DNA from: Methylobacterium frigidaeris
GTDB taxonomy: Bacteria > Pseudomonadota > Alphaproteobacteria > Rhizobiales > Beijerinckiaceae
Direction of reading: 5' to 3'
Length of the DNA stretch: 64,000 nt
Assembly (NCBI RefSeq): GCF_022179185.1
Contig: NZ_BPQJ01000001.1
Span: 186,001-250,000 of the forward strand
The notes under the pieces are model-generated. The model made no database searches and was not told the DNA's origin. It saw only the letters and a list, made by a program, of their open reading frames with translations. Each line of letters opens with the position of its first letter. Position 1 is the stretch's first letter. The position numbers and the translations under genes are program-made. Positions 42,132 through 56,034 of this stretch are shown piece by piece.

Positions 42132-42827
42132 TCACCCCTCCCCGGCCGCGGAGCGGTTCCGGATCTGCGCCTGCGCCTCGGCAACGGCAGCCTCGCCCCC
42201 CTCCCCGGCCCAGAGCGCGGGATCGAGGCCGATGAACTCGGCCCCGGTCGCGACGAGGTCCGGCACGGCCTTGAGGTCGCGGGCGAGCGCGATGCAGGGC
42301 GTCTCGAAGATCTCGACCCACCAGGTCAGCCGCGCCACGAGGTCGTCGAGGGGAAGATCGGGATCGTCGCCGAACAGCAGGTAGTCGGCGCCGGACTCGC
42401 CGGCCTGCATCGCGGCATGCTTGCTGCGGATGCCGCCGACACCCAGGATGCGGCCGTCGCGCAGGCGCTCGCGCAGAGCATGCAGCGGCCCCTTGCCGTC
42501 ATCATCCTCCTCGTCGTCCTCGTCGGACGCCGCGTCCGCCTCGGCGTCACTCGCCTGGACATGGACGCCGTCGGCACCGCTGCGGGATGCCACCGTGGCG
42601 AGGTCGATGCCTCCGCCTCCGGCGAGCACCAGGGCAGCCCCGGCCTCCTGCACCGCCGGGGCGACCGCCTTGACGGCGTTGACCAGCGCGCGCTCATCGC
42701 CAGGCGGCAGGCGCAGGATCACCGCGGCGACGTCGCCGGCCGCGACCGCGCGTGCCAGGCGCTGGCCGAGCTCCGGGCCGGCCTCGGGGGCGGTGAGGAG
42801 GATCAGGCGGGTCTGGGGATCGGCCAT
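42132..42827 (-). CDS. ThiE-like thiamine phosphate synthase domain protein
   Basis: A 231-residue TIM-barrel protein resembling thiamine-phosphate synthase: LILLTAPEAGPELGQRLARAVA at the start, then LVLAGGGGIDLATVASRSGADGVHVQ and GRILGVGGIRSKHAAMQAGESGADYLLFG. It differs from active ThiE by an acidic insert (about residues 97-110, poly Asp/Glu) and weak agreement at the catalytic diphosphate loop. Family members next to fba and pgk occur in Rhizobiales and are of unclear function. Starting ATG 42827; sel1 follows after 2 bases. Confidence 0.75.
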   Translation of the reverse strand: MADPQTRLILLTAPEAGPELGQRLARAVAAGDVAAVILRLPPGDERALVNAVKAVAPAVQEAGAALVLAGGGGIDLATVASRSGADGVHVQASDAEADAASDEDDEEDDDGKGPLHALRERLRDGRILGVGGIRSKHAAMQAGESGADYLLFGDDPDLPLDDLVARLTWWVEIFETPCIALARDLKAVPDLVATGAEFIGLDPALWAGEGGEAAVAEAQAQIRNRSAAGEG

Positions 42828-42886
42828 CGGGGGTCTTCGAGCCTTCGGGGCGAACAGGCCAGGGATGACAAGGCCAAGGGCGAGAA

Positions 42887-42921
42887 ACGCACGGGGCGGA
42901 CGGCCCGTCGGCCGCCCGCCC
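42887..42921 (-). terminator. Terminator downstream of fba
   Basis: A 12-bp stem with one mismatch (42894-42905 with 42910-42921) and a 4-base loop. On the minus strand it is followed within a few bases by GTTTCTC. It is 62 bases past the fba stop. Confidence 0.55.
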
Positions 42922-42983
42922 TGGTGCATCGCGAGTGGGGCGGCGATGCGGCGCGCGAGCGGCCGCATCGCCCGGCGGGACGG

Positions 42984-44069
42984 TTACTCCGCGGCGGCCT
43001 TCGAGGGGGCGAAGGACGGGTCGAGCTTGCCGGCGGCGTAGCGCTTGGCCATCTCGGAGAGCGCGATCGGCCGGATCTTGCCGGCATGGCCCGCCGTGCC
43101 GAACTCCTCGAAGCGCTGCTTGCACAGCTTCGTCATCGCGTCCATCGCCGGCTTCAGGTACTTGCGCGGGTCGAACTCGGCCTTGTTCTCCTGCAGGATC
43201 TTGCGGATCTGGCCGGTCATCGCCATCCGGTTGTCGGTGTCGATGTTGATCTTGCGCACGCCGTGCTTGATGCCGCGCTGGATCTCCTCCACCGGCACGC
43301 CCCAGGTCGGCTTCATCTCGCCGCCATACTGGTTGATGATGTCCTGCAGGTCCTGCGGGACCGACGAGGAGCCGTGCATCACCAAGTGGGTGTTGGGCAG
43401 GCGGCGGTGGATCTCCTCGATCACGTTCATCGCCAGCACCGCGCCGTCGGGCTTGCGGGTGAACTTGTAGGCGCCGTGCGAGGTGCCCATGGCGACCGCG
43501 AGGGCATCGACCTTGGTGGCGGCGACGAACTTCTCCGCCTCGGCCGGGTCGGTCAGGAGCTGGTCGTGCGACAGGGTGCCTTCCGCGCCGTGACCGTCCT
43601 CGGCCTCGCCCTGGCCGCTCTCCAGCGAGCCGAGCACGCCGAGCTCGCCCTCGACCGAGCAGCCGGCCCAGTGCGCCATCTCGGTCACCTTGCGGGTGAT
43701 CTCGACGTTGTAGTTGTAGTCCGCCGGGGTCTTGCCGTCGGCCTTGAGCGAGCCGTCCATCATCACCGAGGTGAAGCCGTACTGGATCGCGGTGGCGCAG
43801 GTCGCCTCGTTGTTCCCGTGGTCGAGATGCATGCAGACCGGGATATGCGGATAGATCTCGACGAGACCGTCGATCAGCTTGGCCAGCACCACGTCGTTGG
43901 CATAGGCGCGGGCGCCGCGGCTGGCCTGCAGAATCACCGGCGAGTCGGTGGCATCGGCCGCCGCCATGATGGCGAGGCCCTGCTCCATGTTGTTGATGTT
44001 GAAGGCCGGCACCCCGTAGCCGTGCTCGGCGGCGTGGTCGAGGAGCTGCCTGAGCGTGATGCGCGCCAT
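42984..44069 (-). CDS. fba: Class II fructose-bisphosphate aldolase
   Basis: A 361-residue Zn-dependent aldolase cleaving fructose-1,6-bisphosphate to DHAP and G3[18 protein letters not shown], the zinc motif [21 protein letters not shown] and VMHGSSSVP and [14 protein letters not shown] are the class II signatures; the length fits the CbbA-like subgroup. Fba lies 87 bases downstream of pgk on the same strand. In a methylotroph it serves gluconeogenesis from C1 or C2 compounds. Confidence 0.95.
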   Translation of the reverse strand: MARITLRQLLDHAAEHGYGVPAFNINNMEQGLAIMAAADATDSPVILQASRGARAYANDVVLAKLIDGLVEIYPHIPVCMHLDHGNNEATCATAIQYGFTSVMMDGSLKADGKTPADYNYNVEITRKVTEMAHWAGCSVEGELGVLGSLESGQGEAEDGHGAEGTLSHDQLLTDPAEAEKFVAATKVDALAVAMGTSHGAYKFTRKPDGAVLAMNVIEEIHRRLPNTHLVMHGSSSVPQDLQDIINQYGGEMKPTWGVPVEEIQRGIKHGVRKINIDTDNRMAMTGQIRKILQENKAEFDPRKYLKPAMDAMTKLCKQRFEEFGTAGHAGKIRPIALSEMAKRYAAGKLDPSFAPSKAAAE

Positions 44070-44156
44070 GTCTGTATCCTCCGAGACTGTCAGTGTTGCC
44101 GCATTATAGCGGACGGGCCGGCCGGCGTCCTACGCCAGCCGACCTGAACGAAACCC

Positions 44157-45359
44157 TCAAGCTTGTCGACGCAGCGCGTCGACGCCCGGGAGCGGCTTGC
44201 CCTCGAGCCATTCGAGGAAGGCGCCGCCGGCGGTCGAGATGTAGGTGAAGTCCTCCGACACGCCGGCGTGGTTGAGCGCCGCCACCGTGTCGCCGCCGCC
44301 CGCCACCGAGACGAGTTGGCCGGCCTTGGTGCGGGCCGCGGCATGGCGGGCCGCCGCCACCGTGCCCTGGTCGAAGGGCGCGATCTCGAAGGCCCCGACC
44401 GGGCCGTTCCACACCAGGGTCTTGGCGTCGTCGATCGCCGCCGAGATCCGGTCGACCGACAGGCTCCCGATGTCGAGGATCATGCCGTTGTCCGGGATCG
44501 CGTCGACCCCGTAGGTGTGGTGGGGGGCGCCGGCCTTGAACTCCTCGGCCACCACGCCGTCGACCGGCAGGATGATGGCGCAGTTGTTCTCCCGCGCCGC
44601 CTCGATGATCGCCTGCGCGGTGCCGGCGAGGTCGCGCTCGCAGAGCGACTTGCCGACGCCGAGGCCGGCGGCGTGCAGGAAGGTGTTGGCCATGCCGCCG
44701 CCGATCACCAGGGCGTCGACCTTGGCGACGAGGTTCTTGAGGAGGTCGATCTTGGTCGAGACCTTGGAGCCGCCGACGATCGCCACCACCGGCCGGGCCG
44801 GAGCCTCGAGGCCCTTGGTGAGCGCGTCGAGCTCGGCCTGCATCAGGCGCCCGGCATAGGCCGGCAGCACGTGGGCGAGGCCTTCCGTCGAGGCATGCGC
44901 CCGGTGGGCGGCCGAGAAGGCCTCGTTGACGTAGACGTCACCGTTCTCTGCCAGCGCCTTGACGAAGGCCGGGTCGTTCTTCTCCTCGCCGGCGTGGAAG
45001 CGGGTGTTCTCCAGCATCAGGACGTCGCCGTCCTTCAGCGCGGCGACGGCGGCGGCGGCCGTCTCGCCGACGCAATCCTCCGCGAAGGCGACCGGGCGGC
45101 CGAGCTCGGCGGCGGTGGCCTCGGCGATCGGGCGCAGGGACTCGGCCGCGACCGGCTTGCCCTTCGGGCGGCCGAAATGCGCGAGCAGGATCAGCTTGGC
45201 GCCGGCCTCGGAGAGTTCGCGGAGGGTCGGCAGCACGCGCAGGATGCGGGTGGCGTCGGTGACGCGGCCCTGGTCCATCGGCACGTTGAAGTCGACGCGC
45301 ACGAGGACGCGCTTGCCCTTCAGGTCGCCGGCATCGTCGAGGGTACGGAAACGGGTCAT
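44157..45359 (-). CDS. pgk: Phosphoglycerate kinase
   Basis: A 400-residue kinase interconverting 1,3-bisphosphoglycerate and 3-phosphoglycerate. [53 protein letters not shown] and [13 protein letters not shown] follow in the canonical order. The ATG at 45359 has AAGGTG upstream; a GTG at 45371 is the alternative. It lies between a membrane coiled-coil gene and fba. Confidence 0.96.
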   Translation of the reverse strand: MTRFRTLDDAGDLKGKRVLVRVDFNVPMDQGRVTDATRILRVLPTLRELSEAGAKLILLAHFGRPKGKPVAAESLRPIAEATAAELGRPVAFAEDCVGETAAAAVAALKDGDVLMLENTRFHAGEEKNDPAFVKALAENGDVYVNEAFSAAHRAHASTEGLAHVLPAYAGRLMQAELDALTKGLEAPARPVVAIVGGSKVSTKIDLLKNLVAKVDALVIGGGMANTFLHAAGLGVGKSLCERDLAGTAQAIIEAARENNCAIILPVDGVVAEEFKAGAPHHTYGVDAIPDNGMILDIGSLSVDRISAAIDDAKTLVWNGPVGAFEIAPFDQGTVAAARHAAARTKAGQLVSVAGGGDTVAALNHAGVSEDFTYISTAGGAFLEWLEGKPLPGVDALRRQA

Positions 45360-45402
45360 CGGCGGGGGCACCTTGTCGGGAATGTGAGAATGGGGATGCG
45401 GA

Positions 45403-45924
45403 TCAGCGCAGCGGGATCAGGCCCTGCAGGTTGAGGCGCTGGGCCACCAGGGTCAGCGCCACCGTCAGCACGGCCGTGACGATCGCAGTGAGGATCAGGG
45501 CGCCGGTGCCCGGCAGGCGGCGGGTGCGCTCGGTGAGCGCGCGGACCTCGTTGCGCAGGGCCGCGAGATCGGCTTGGCGGGCGGCCTCGTTCATGCGGGC
45601 GCCGGCCGCATCGACCCGGTCCTCGACGCGGGCCAGCAGCGCCTCGGAGCGAGCGTACTTGTCCTCGATCCGCGAGGCCTTGTCCTCGATGCGGGCGAGC
45701 TGGTCGGCCACCTGGGTCGGCAGCGCGACGGCGATCCGGGCGGGCGCGCCGGCCTGCGGAGCCGAGGGATTCGGGGGAGCCTGGTTCGGAGGGACTTGCG
45801 CCGGGGGCGCTTGTGCCGGAACGGCGGGAGTCGCGACCTGCGGGGCCGGAGTCGGCACCTGTCCCTGGAGCAGGGCCGTGTCGGCGGCGTTCGCGGGGCG
45901 GGCGGAGGGCGCGGCGTCGGTCAT
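45403..45924 (-). CDS. Hypothetical membrane-anchored coiled-coil protein between gap and pgk
   Basis: A 173-residue protein, not recognised. Residues about 25-65 are Pro/Ala-rich and disordered. Residues about 70-135 are heptad-like ([33 protein letters not shown]). The end carries one transmembrane helix ([21 protein letters not shown]) and a short tail, so it looks like a C-terminally anchored coiled coil. It lies 107 bases after gap and 43 bases before pgk on the same strand. Function unknown. Confidence 0.75.
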   Translation of the reverse strand: MTDAAPSARPANAADTALLQGQVPTPAPQVATPAVPAQAPPAQVPPNQAPPNPSAPQAGAPARIAVALPTQVADQLARIEDKASRIEDKYARSEALLARVEDRVDAAGARMNEAARQADLAALRNEVRALTERTRRLPGTGALILTAIVTAVLTVALTLVAQRLNLQGLIPLR

Positions 45925-45990
45925 CGGCAGATCCTCGGGCGGTCCTCAAGTCACAGGAGGCGGCCCCGTCGCGAGGCCGCCCGGGACGAG

Positions 45991-46015
45991 GGCCGGCTCC
46001 TAAGGCGAGCCGGCC
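45991..46015 (-). terminator. Hairpin downstream of gap
   Basis: GGCCGGCTC (45991-45999) and GAGCCGGCC (46007-46015) pair perfectly over 9 bp with a 7-base loop, 16 bases past the gap stop. There is no U-tract, so this may be an RNA-stabilising or partial terminator. Confidence 0.45.
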
Positions 46016-46031
46016 CGTCGCATCGGCCGGG

Positions 46032-47039
<1,008 letters not shown>

Positions 47040-47560
47040 GTGTTCTCTCCCGTGGGGTTTGCGTGGCGGAGGGGTTGAGGGCTGCGAGGCCCCGCAGCGG
47101 GCCGGGCCGCGCGGCTTGGACCGGCGCAGTTTGGGCCGGCGCGGCGCGTGTCGACTCTGAGGAAGGACCGGTACTCGCCGGCAAGGCCCGCTGCGCCGCT
47201 CATGGTCCCGGACACGCCGGCCATCCCGGCGGGGACGGCACTGGCGGGGAGCACGGGAGGCGTCACGGCAGCTCGTATTCTGTCAATCCGCCGGCGACAG
47301 CCGTCCGGCGGGGGCGCCGGCTTCCTATCATGGTGCCGGGAGGTGTCAAACCCGGGCGACGCCTTGGGGAAAACCGGGTGGACCATGGCTCGATCCGGGC
47401 TTGCGCCCTGCGGCCGGAGGCCCACGGCCGGCTCGTCACTTCGTCGATCATCGCTCGGCCGCACCTTAACCACGCCGCCAGACGCGTGAGAGACGACGGG
47501 ATCTGTAACGAAAATTGCGCTTGTCGTCGTGTAGGTCGGCGGGCACAGGTGATGACAACG
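47040..47560. other. Divergent intergenic region between gap and the GGDEF gene
   Basis: A 521-base region. The GGDEF frame stays open through most of it but without domain sequence. I saw no convincing promoter, tRNA or terminator. The AT-richer stretch GTAACGAAAATTGCGC near 47505 may belong to a promoter. Confidence 0.5.
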
Positions 47561-48700
47561 ATGCAGATCGATCTACCCACCCTCTACTATCTGATTATCG
47601 GGACGCTGCTCGTCGCCGTCGCAATGACCCTGTGGGAGCGTCAGGCCCATCCGCAGCGGGCGCGCGAGCTCGGCGTCTGGGCGGGCGCTTACCTGGCGTT
47701 CGCGGCCGGATGCGTGGTCTCGCTGAATCGCTGGAGCTTCCCCGGCGCCTTCGGGTGGGGGCTGACCAACCTCCTGATGGTGCTGGGCTACCTGATGATC
47801 CTGCACGGTGTCGCCAGGCTCGATGGTCCGGCGCGCCTGCGCGGCCCGGCCGCTTTGCTCGCGGGCCTGGCGCTGCTCTGGGTGATTGCCGGAGGCCGCT
47901 TCACCGGCGCGTTCTGGAACTACGTCGCCTCGCTGCCGATCACGCTCGCCAGCGGCCTCACCGCCTGGACGCTGATGACGGGCCGTACCGCCCGGGGCCT
48001 GCGCTCGCGCCCGGTCGTCGTCGCGGTGGCGGCCGGGCACGGCCTGTTCAATTTGGGCCGGGCGGTCCTGACGCCCGTCCTCGTCGCGCGCTACGGCGCG
48101 GACCTGCTGCCGGTCTTCGGCAAGATGACGATGTACGAGGGCGTGCTCTACTCCGTCGCCATGCCGATGGGGCTGATCGCGCTGGTGCGCGAGGAGGCGC
48201 AGGCGCAGGCGGTCGCGGCAGCCCGCACCGATTACCTCACCGGACTCCAGAACCGCCACGGCTTCTTCGAGCAGGGCGCGCGGCTTCTCGCGCACGGCCC
48301 CGCCGCGCTCCTCGCCTTCGACCTCGACCACTTCAAGGCGATCAACGACCGCCACGGCCACGCCGCCGGCGACGCGGTGCTGCGGCTCTTCGCCGACACG
48401 GCCCGCCGGGCGGCCGGGCCGGACGCGCTCGTCGCCCGGCTCGGCGGCGAGGAATTCGCCGCCCTGCTGCCGGGGCTCGACCTCACCGCGGCGCGGCGCG
48501 TCGGAGAGGGCGTGGCCCGCGGCTTCGCCGAGGCGGCGCGGCACCGCGATGGACCCGGCATCCCGGCGACCGTCAGCGTCGGCCTCGCCGCGGCGCAACC
48601 GGGAGGCGACAACCTGCCGGCCCTGCTCTCGGCCGCCGACCGTGCCCTCTACCGGGCCAAGGCGGGCGGGCGGAACCGGCTGGAGGTGGCGGCGGCCTGA
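47561..48700 (+). CDS. Membrane diguanylate cyclase (GGDEF protein)
   Basis: A 379-residue protein. Residues about 5-205 contain six or seven hydrophobic helices (LPTLYYLIIGTLLVAVAMTL first) and form a membrane sensor of no recognised family. Residues about 220-370 are a GGDEF domain: DYLTGLQNRHGF, FDLDHFKAINDRHGHAAGD and RLGGEEFAALLP near 292-303, an active-type GGEEF. The RxxD inhibitory site five residues before it is absent. It should make cyclic di-GMP. The ATG 47561 is preferred since AGGTGA lies 8 bases upstream; ATG 47552 is the alternative. Confidence 0.88.
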   Translation: MQIDLPTLYYLIIGTLLVAVAMTLWERQAHPQRARELGVWAGAYLAFAAGCVVSLNRWSFPGAFGWGLTNLLMVLGYLMILHGVARLDGPARLRGPAALLAGLALLWVIAGGRFTGAFWNYVASLPITLASGLTAWTLMTGRTARGLRSRPVVVAVAAGHGLFNLGRAVLTPVLVARYGADLLPVFGKMTMYEGVLYSVAMPMGLIALVREEAQAQAVAAARTDYLTGLQNRHGFFEQGARLLAHGPAALLAFDLDHFKAINDRHGHAAGDAVLRLFADTARRAAGPDALVARLGGEEFAALLPGLDLTAARRVGEGVARGFAEAARHRDGPGIPATVSVGLAAAQPGGDNLPALLSAADRALYRAKAGGRNRLEVAAA

Positions 48701-48858
48701 TTGTCCCCGCCGTCCCCAGGGTGGCACTGCCCCTGCACCGGGCAGACCGGCACGGCGATTGCGACGCGGGCCCCGGACCTTTAGGGTTTCGGCGGAGTAT
48801 CCCGTCCGAGCATCCAGGGTCTCGGTCGGCATGTGTCGCGCGTTTTTCGGAGGTGAGC

Positions 48859-49146
48859 ATGACCGCAGCGGTGGAGGAAGCGCTGCGCCGCCTCGAAGCC
48901 TCGGTGGCCCTGCTCGAATCCGCGGTGGCGCGCCGGCTCGACGCGGAGCGCAGCCACAGCGACCTCGAGACCGAGCTGGAGATCATGCGCGACGACCGGG
49001 CCCGGCTGGCGGCGGAGCTGGACGGGGCGACGGCGCGCCTCGCCGAGATGCAGTCGGTCACCGAGGAGGTCGACCACCGCCTCGGCCGCGCTATCGGCAC
49101 CGTCGAGGGCGTCCTCGGGCGCAACGGCGAGCGGGGCGAGGGCTGA
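48859..49146 (+). CDS. DUF4164 coiled-coil protein upstream of zapA
   Basis: A 95-residue coiled-coil protein with heptads throughout (EEALRRLEASVALLESAVARR and ATARLAEMQSVTEEVDHRL). It matches DUF4164, a family found next to zapA in Rhizobiales. The ATG at 48859 has a GGAGGTGAG Shine-Dalgarno 1-2 bases away (spacing short but strong). zapA follows 40 bases later. It may act in cell division with ZapA; that is inference from context. Confidence 0.78.
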   Translation: MTAAVEEALRRLEASVALLESAVARRLDAERSHSDLETELEIMRDDRARLAAELDGATARLAEMQSVTEEVDHRLGRAIGTVEGVLGRNGERGEG

Positions 49147-49186
49147 GGTCGCCGGACTGGCGTTTCACGCGTTCGAGGAGGGGGCG

Positions 49187-49567
49187 ATGCCTCAAGTGAC
49201 GGTCACCATCGCCGGCAAGACCTACCGCATGGCCTGCGGCGAGGGCGAGGAGCGCCACCTCGAGGGGCTGGCGGCGAGCTTCGACGCCCGCATCGGCGAC
49301 ATGCGCAAGGCCTTCGGCGAGATCGGCGACATGCGCCTGCACGTGATGGCGGCGCTGACCCTGGCGGACGAACTCGCCGAGACCAAGCGCCGGATGGAGG
49401 CGATGGAGCGCGAGACCGCGGCCTTGCGCGACTCCACGAATGCCGGCAGCGCCGAGCGCGAGGCTTCCGAGGCGCGCCTTGCCGAGACCGTGCAGCGCAC
49501 GGCGGAGCGGATCGAGAAACTGGCGCGGCGGCTAGGGCCGGCGCCCGGAGGGGCGCAGGGGGGTTGA
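49187..49567 (+). CDS. zapA: Cell division protein ZapA
   Basis: A 126-residue ZapA. The beta/alpha start VTVTIAGKTYRMACGEGEERHLEGLAASFDARI is the family signature and a coiled coil follows (about 60-115). It binds FtsZ and bundles filaments at midcell. Start ATG 49187 with GAGGAGGGG upstream. It pairs with the DUF4164 gene. The 6S RNA gene and ygfA-type gene often found downstream are not recognised here. Confidence 0.92.
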   Translation: MPQVTVTIAGKTYRMACGEGEERHLEGLAASFDARIGDMRKAFGEIGDMRLHVMAALTLADELAETKRRMEAMERETAALRDSTNAGSAEREASEARLAETVQRTAERIEKLARRLGPAPGGAQGG

Positions 49568-49644
49568 GGCGGACGCCTCGGTATCTCTCTCGGTAGACGG
49601 GGAGCTTCGCCCAGGACGGCCGAGCACGACCCGTCATCTCGCTC

Positions 49645-49763
49645 GCGACCTCATCCTGAGGCGTGAGCGAAGCGAGCCTCGAAGGAGGGCTCCAGCTGGC
49701 GCGGAGACTTCTAGAGGCCTCCTGCGAGGCTGCTGCAACAGCAGCACCTCAGGATGAGGTCGC
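49645..49763. repeat. Large inverted repeat (CCTCATCCTGAGG type)
   Basis: Arms 49645-49661 and 49747-49763 are a perfect 17-bp pair (GCGACCTCATCCTGAGG). They flank about 85 bases with smaller repeats such as GAAGCGAGCCTC and GAAGGAGGGCTCCAG. A partial arm occurs at 18789-18809. It resembles dispersed intergenic palindromes of Rhizobiales genomes. It lies between zapA and the 3' end of guaB. Confidence 0.65.
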
Positions 49764-49815
49764 GGGTGGGATCGATTGAACCCACCGGCCAGGCCGGACC
49801 GTCCGACGGAGTTGT

Positions 49816-49842
49816 CGGCCGCCTCCCGCCAGGGGGCGGCCG
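49816..49842 (-). terminator. Hairpin downstream of guaB
   Basis: CGGCCGCC (49816-49823) with GGCGGCCG (49835-49842), extendable by about three pairs, 5 bases past the guaB stop on the minus strand. No U-tract. Confidence 0.45.
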
Positions 49843-49847
49843 GATCC

Positions 49848-53012
<3,165 letters not shown>

Positions 53013-53016
<4 letters not shown>

Positions 53017-53915
53017 CGGACCGCCTCCGGCGGCTCGGCATGGGTCATCAGGAACGCCGCGGCCTCGGCGAGGGAGCGGCGGGCCTCGGGCAGGAAGGAT
53101 TGGGCGAGCTGCCAGACATGCGGCACCACCGGCCAGATCGTCACGGTGGCGGAGACGCCCGCTTCGCGCGCCTTCTCGGCAAAGCGCACCGAATCGTCGC
53201 GCAGCACCTCCCGCGCTCCGACATGGAACAGCAGCGGCGGCAGCCCGGCGAGGTCGCCGCGCAGCGGCGAGGCGAGCGGGTCGGCGGGGTCGTGCCCGGC
53301 GAGATAGGCCTCGACCAGGTTCTGGAGCTTGGTCGGATCGAACATCGCGTCGCGGCGGGCATTCGTGCGCATCGAGGCCCCCTCGCCCAGCATGTCGGTC
53401 GAGGGCGAGAACAGCACCGCGGCGCTCGGCAGCGGCAGGCCGTCCCGGCGCGCCCGGAGCATCAGCGCGAGCGAGAGGTTGCCGCCGGCCGAATCGCCGG
53501 CGATGCCGGAAGGCCCTGCCGCCGCGAAGGCCGACCACGCGGCCGCCGCGTCGTCGAGCGCCGCCGGGAACGGATGCTCGGGGGCCAGGCGGTAATCGGG
53601 GCAGAACACCCGCAGGCCCTTGGCCGCGAAGGCGCCGGTGAGCGACCGATGGGTGCGGGGCGAGCAGCCGATGAAGCCGCCGCCATGCAGGTAGAACAGG
53701 CGCGGCGCGTCCGGCGCGAGTCCTGGCCGCTCGACCCACTCGCCCGGGATGCCCCCGACGCGTCCTTCGCGGAAGACGATGCCGGGCGGCACGGGGAACG
53801 TCGCCTGATCGAAGAGGCGGCGGACTGCCGCGATGTCGCCGGCGGCGCGGGCGAGCTTCGGCTTCACCTGCCAGCGGATGATCCAGTCGAAGACGTGGGC
53901 GCGCAGGCTCGACAT
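53013..53915 (-). CDS. Alpha/beta hydrolase of the hormone-sensitive-lipase family
   Basis: A 300-residue esterase. HGGGFIGCS (residues about 76-84) forms the oxyanion hole, GDSAGGN the nucleophilic Ser near 147, DPLASPL the Asp region and the His lies near VVPHVWQL. Typical HSL-family carboxylesterases act on short esters. It overlaps the BVMO start by 4 bases and starts 3 bases after the SDR stop, so the three genes are tightly coupled. Predicted product: hydrolysis of the ester formed by the monooxygenase. Confidence 0.9.
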
Positions 53916-53918
53916 CGA

Positions 53919-54737
53919 TTACTCCATGGCGCGGGCGATCAGCGACCAGTACCGCACCGGCATCAGGCGCTGGATCAGCGTCACCTGGGCGGCGTCGCGG
54001 CCGACGACGATGCGGGGCTCCCGCCGGGCGATGCCGCGCAGGATGCGCTCGGCCGCCGCCTCGGGCGCCAAGCGCAGGTGGCGCTCCACGGCGGCCTTGC
54101 CGCGTGCGACCTCGGCGGGGTCGAGGCGCGGGCCGACGCGGGCGTTGCGGGCGATGGCGGTGGCGACCCCGCCCGGATGCACCACGCTGACCCCGAGGTT
54201 GGTGCCGGCATATTCGTGCCGCAGGGCCTCGGAGAAGCCGCGCACCGCGAACTTGCTCGCCGCGTAGGCCGCCTGGCCCGGCGGGGCGACGATGCCGTAG
54301 AGGCTCGACAGGTTGACGATCTGCGCCGCCGGCCGGCTCTCCAGGACGGGGAGGAAGGCATGGGTCATCCGCACCACGGCGCGGAAATTGACGTCCATCA
54401 GCCAGTCGAAATCGCCGAGCTCGACATCGGCGAACCGGCCGGCGAGCGCCACGCCCGCATTGTTGATGAGGAGGTCGAGCGGCCCGTGCCGGGCGGCGAC
54501 CGCCTCTGGCAGGGCCGCGATCGCGTCGAAATCCGTGAGGTCGAGCTGGTGGGCGCTGACATCCCGCCCGAGGGCCCGCACGGCGTCCTCGCTGCGGGCG
54601 AGCCCGTCGGGATCGCGGTCGACGAGGACGAGGCGGGCGCCCTTCCGGGCGAGGCCCCGGGCGAGGGCCGCGCCGATGCCGCTGCCGGCCCCGGTGACCA
54701 GGGCCAGCTTGTCGTGCAGTGGAAAGGCGTCCGCCAA
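53919..54737 (-). CDS. SDR-family dehydrogenase heading the BVMO operon
   Basis: A 272-residue classical SDR. TGAGSGIGAALA near residue 15, NNAG near 91, NLSSLYG then YAASKFAV with the catalytic Tyr/Lys and PGGVAT follow. The tail VTLIQRLMPVRYWSLIARAM is hydrophobic and amphipathic. The start is TTG 54737 (MADAFPLHDK) with GGAG upstream; no ATG lies near. First gene of the operon; it probably oxidises a secondary alcohol to the ketone used by the BVMO (inference). Confidence 0.85.
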   Translation of the reverse strand: MADAFPLHDKLALVTGAGSGIGAALARGLARKGARLVLVDRDPDGLARSEDAVRALGRDVSAHQLDLTDFDAIAALPEAVAARHGPLDLLINNAGVALAGRFADVELGDFDWLMDVNFRAVVRMTHAFLPVLESRPAAQIVNLSSLYGIVAPPGQAAYAASKFAVRGFSEALRHEYAGTNLGVSVVHPGGVATAIARNARVGPRLDPAEVARGKAAVERHLRLAPEAAAERILRGIARREPRIVVGRDAAQVTLIQRLMPVRYWSLIARAME

Positions 54738-54809
54738 CAGCTCGCTCCGTCCGGCCCCCGTGGCGACTGAATCGCCCGGGCGGGCCGTGAGCGCAAGGGC
54801 TTGGGGAAA

Positions 54810-55070
54810 TCAGGCCGCCCGGTGGACGGCTTTCGGCAGCTCGACGTCGATCTCCAAGGTCGAGACGGCGTCGCCGCGCTCCATGGTAATCTTCACCTTC
54901 TCCTGGTCGATGGCGACGTGCTTGGCGATCACCGCCAGGATCTCCTCGCGGAGCACCGCCACCAGGTCCGAGCGGCCGAACGCGGTGCGCTCATGCGCCA
55001 GCAGGATCTGGAGCCGCTCGCGCGCGACCGGCGCCGTCCCGCGCCGCGACAGGAAGTTCAGCAGGTTCAT
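54810..55070 (-). CDS. minE: Cell division topological specificity factor MinE
   Basis: An 86-residue MinE: amphipathic N-terminal MNLLNFLSRRG, RLQILLAHER (MinD-contact helix), LREEILAVIAKHVAIDQEKVKITMERGDAVSTLEIDVELP. It stimulates the MinD ATPase and drives Min oscillation to keep division at midcell. Its start overlaps the minD stop (ATGA). Confidence 0.95.
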   Translation of the reverse strand: MNLLNFLSRRGTAPVARERLQILLAHERTAFGRSDLVAVLREEILAVIAKHVAIDQEKVKITMERGDAVSTLEIDVELPKAVHRAA

Positions 55071-55882
55071 GCCGCCCTCCGGGGGAACAGCTTGCCCAGG
55101 ATCGACCGCTTCTCGGACGGCACGATCATCTCGACCGTCTCGCCCTTCAGGCGCCGCACCGCATCGGTATAGGCGCGGGCGGGTGCGCTCTGGGGCGCGT
55201 TCAGCGTGACGGGGCTGCCGAGGTTCGAGGCCTTCAGCACCTCCTCGCTCTCCGGGATCACGGCGAGGAGCGGGATCGACAGGATCTCCAGCACGTCGTC
55301 GATCTTCAGCATCTCGCCGCGCTCGGCCCGGCCGGGGTCGTAGCGGGTCAGGATCAGGTGCTTCTCCAGCCGCTCGCCGTTCTTCGCGCGCTCGGTCTTG
55401 GAATCGAGGAGCCCGATGATGCGGTCCGAATCGCGGACCGAGGAGACTTCGGGATTGGTCACCACCACGGCGATGTCGGCGTGGCGCATGGCCAGCGTCG
55501 CGCCGCGCTCGATCCCGGCCGGGCTGTCGCAGATCACCCAGTCGAATTTCTCGCGCAGTTCGCCGATGACGCGGGCGACGCCCTCGTCGGTGAGCGCGTC
55601 CTTGTCGCGGGTCTGCGAGGCGGGGAGCAGCGAGAGGGTGTCGAGGCGCTTGTCGCGGATCAGCGCCTGGGGGAGCTTGGCGTCGCCCTGGACGACGTTG
55701 ATGAGGTCGTACACGACCCGGCGCTCGGCGCCCATGATGAGGTCGAGGTTGCGCAGGCCCACGTCGAAGTCGACCACGCAGACATTCTGGCCGGCCTGGG
55801 CGAGGGCGGCACCGAGCGCCGCCGTCGTGGTGGTCTTGCCCACCCCGCCCTTGCCGGACGTCACCACTATGATCTTGGCCAT
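55067..55882 (-). CDS. minD: Septum site-determining ATPase MinD
   Basis: A 271-residue deviant-Walker ATPase: KGGVGKTTTTAALG near residues 11-24, VVDFDVGLRNLDLIMG, VICDSPAGIERG, and a C-terminal membrane-targeting amphipathic helix (SILGKLFPRR). It binds the membrane with ATP, recruits MinC and is released by MinE. Lies 152 bases downstream of minC on the same strand. Confidence 0.96.
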   Translation of the reverse strand: MAKIIVVTSGKGGVGKTTTTAALGAALAQAGQNVCVVDFDVGLRNLDLIMGAERRVVYDLINVVQGDAKLPQALIRDKRLDTLSLLPASQTRDKDALTDEGVARVIGELREKFDWVICDSPAGIERGATLAMRHADIAVVVTNPEVSSVRDSDRIIGLLDSKTERAKNGERLEKHLILTRYDPGRAERGEMLKIDDVLEILSIPLLAVIPESEEVLKASNLGSPVTLNAPQSAPARAYTDAVRRLKGETVEMIVPSEKRSILGKLFPRRAA

Positions 55883-56034
55883 GGAAGAGTGCTCCCCCGA
55901 GCAATCGGGATGATGCGGCGTCCGGATCGGGGTCCGGGTCGCGCGCTCACGGGGTTGGTTCGAGTGTCTCGCCGGGCGGGCTGGGGCGATCGATCGCCCG
56001 CTCGAGCCCGTCCGGCCGTCGTGTCGCGGCAGTG

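Noticed and set aside
49568..49644. 6S RNA gene expected after zapA
   Set aside because: The region shows none of the conserved 6S RNA stem/bubble pattern by eye and no ygfA gene follows.
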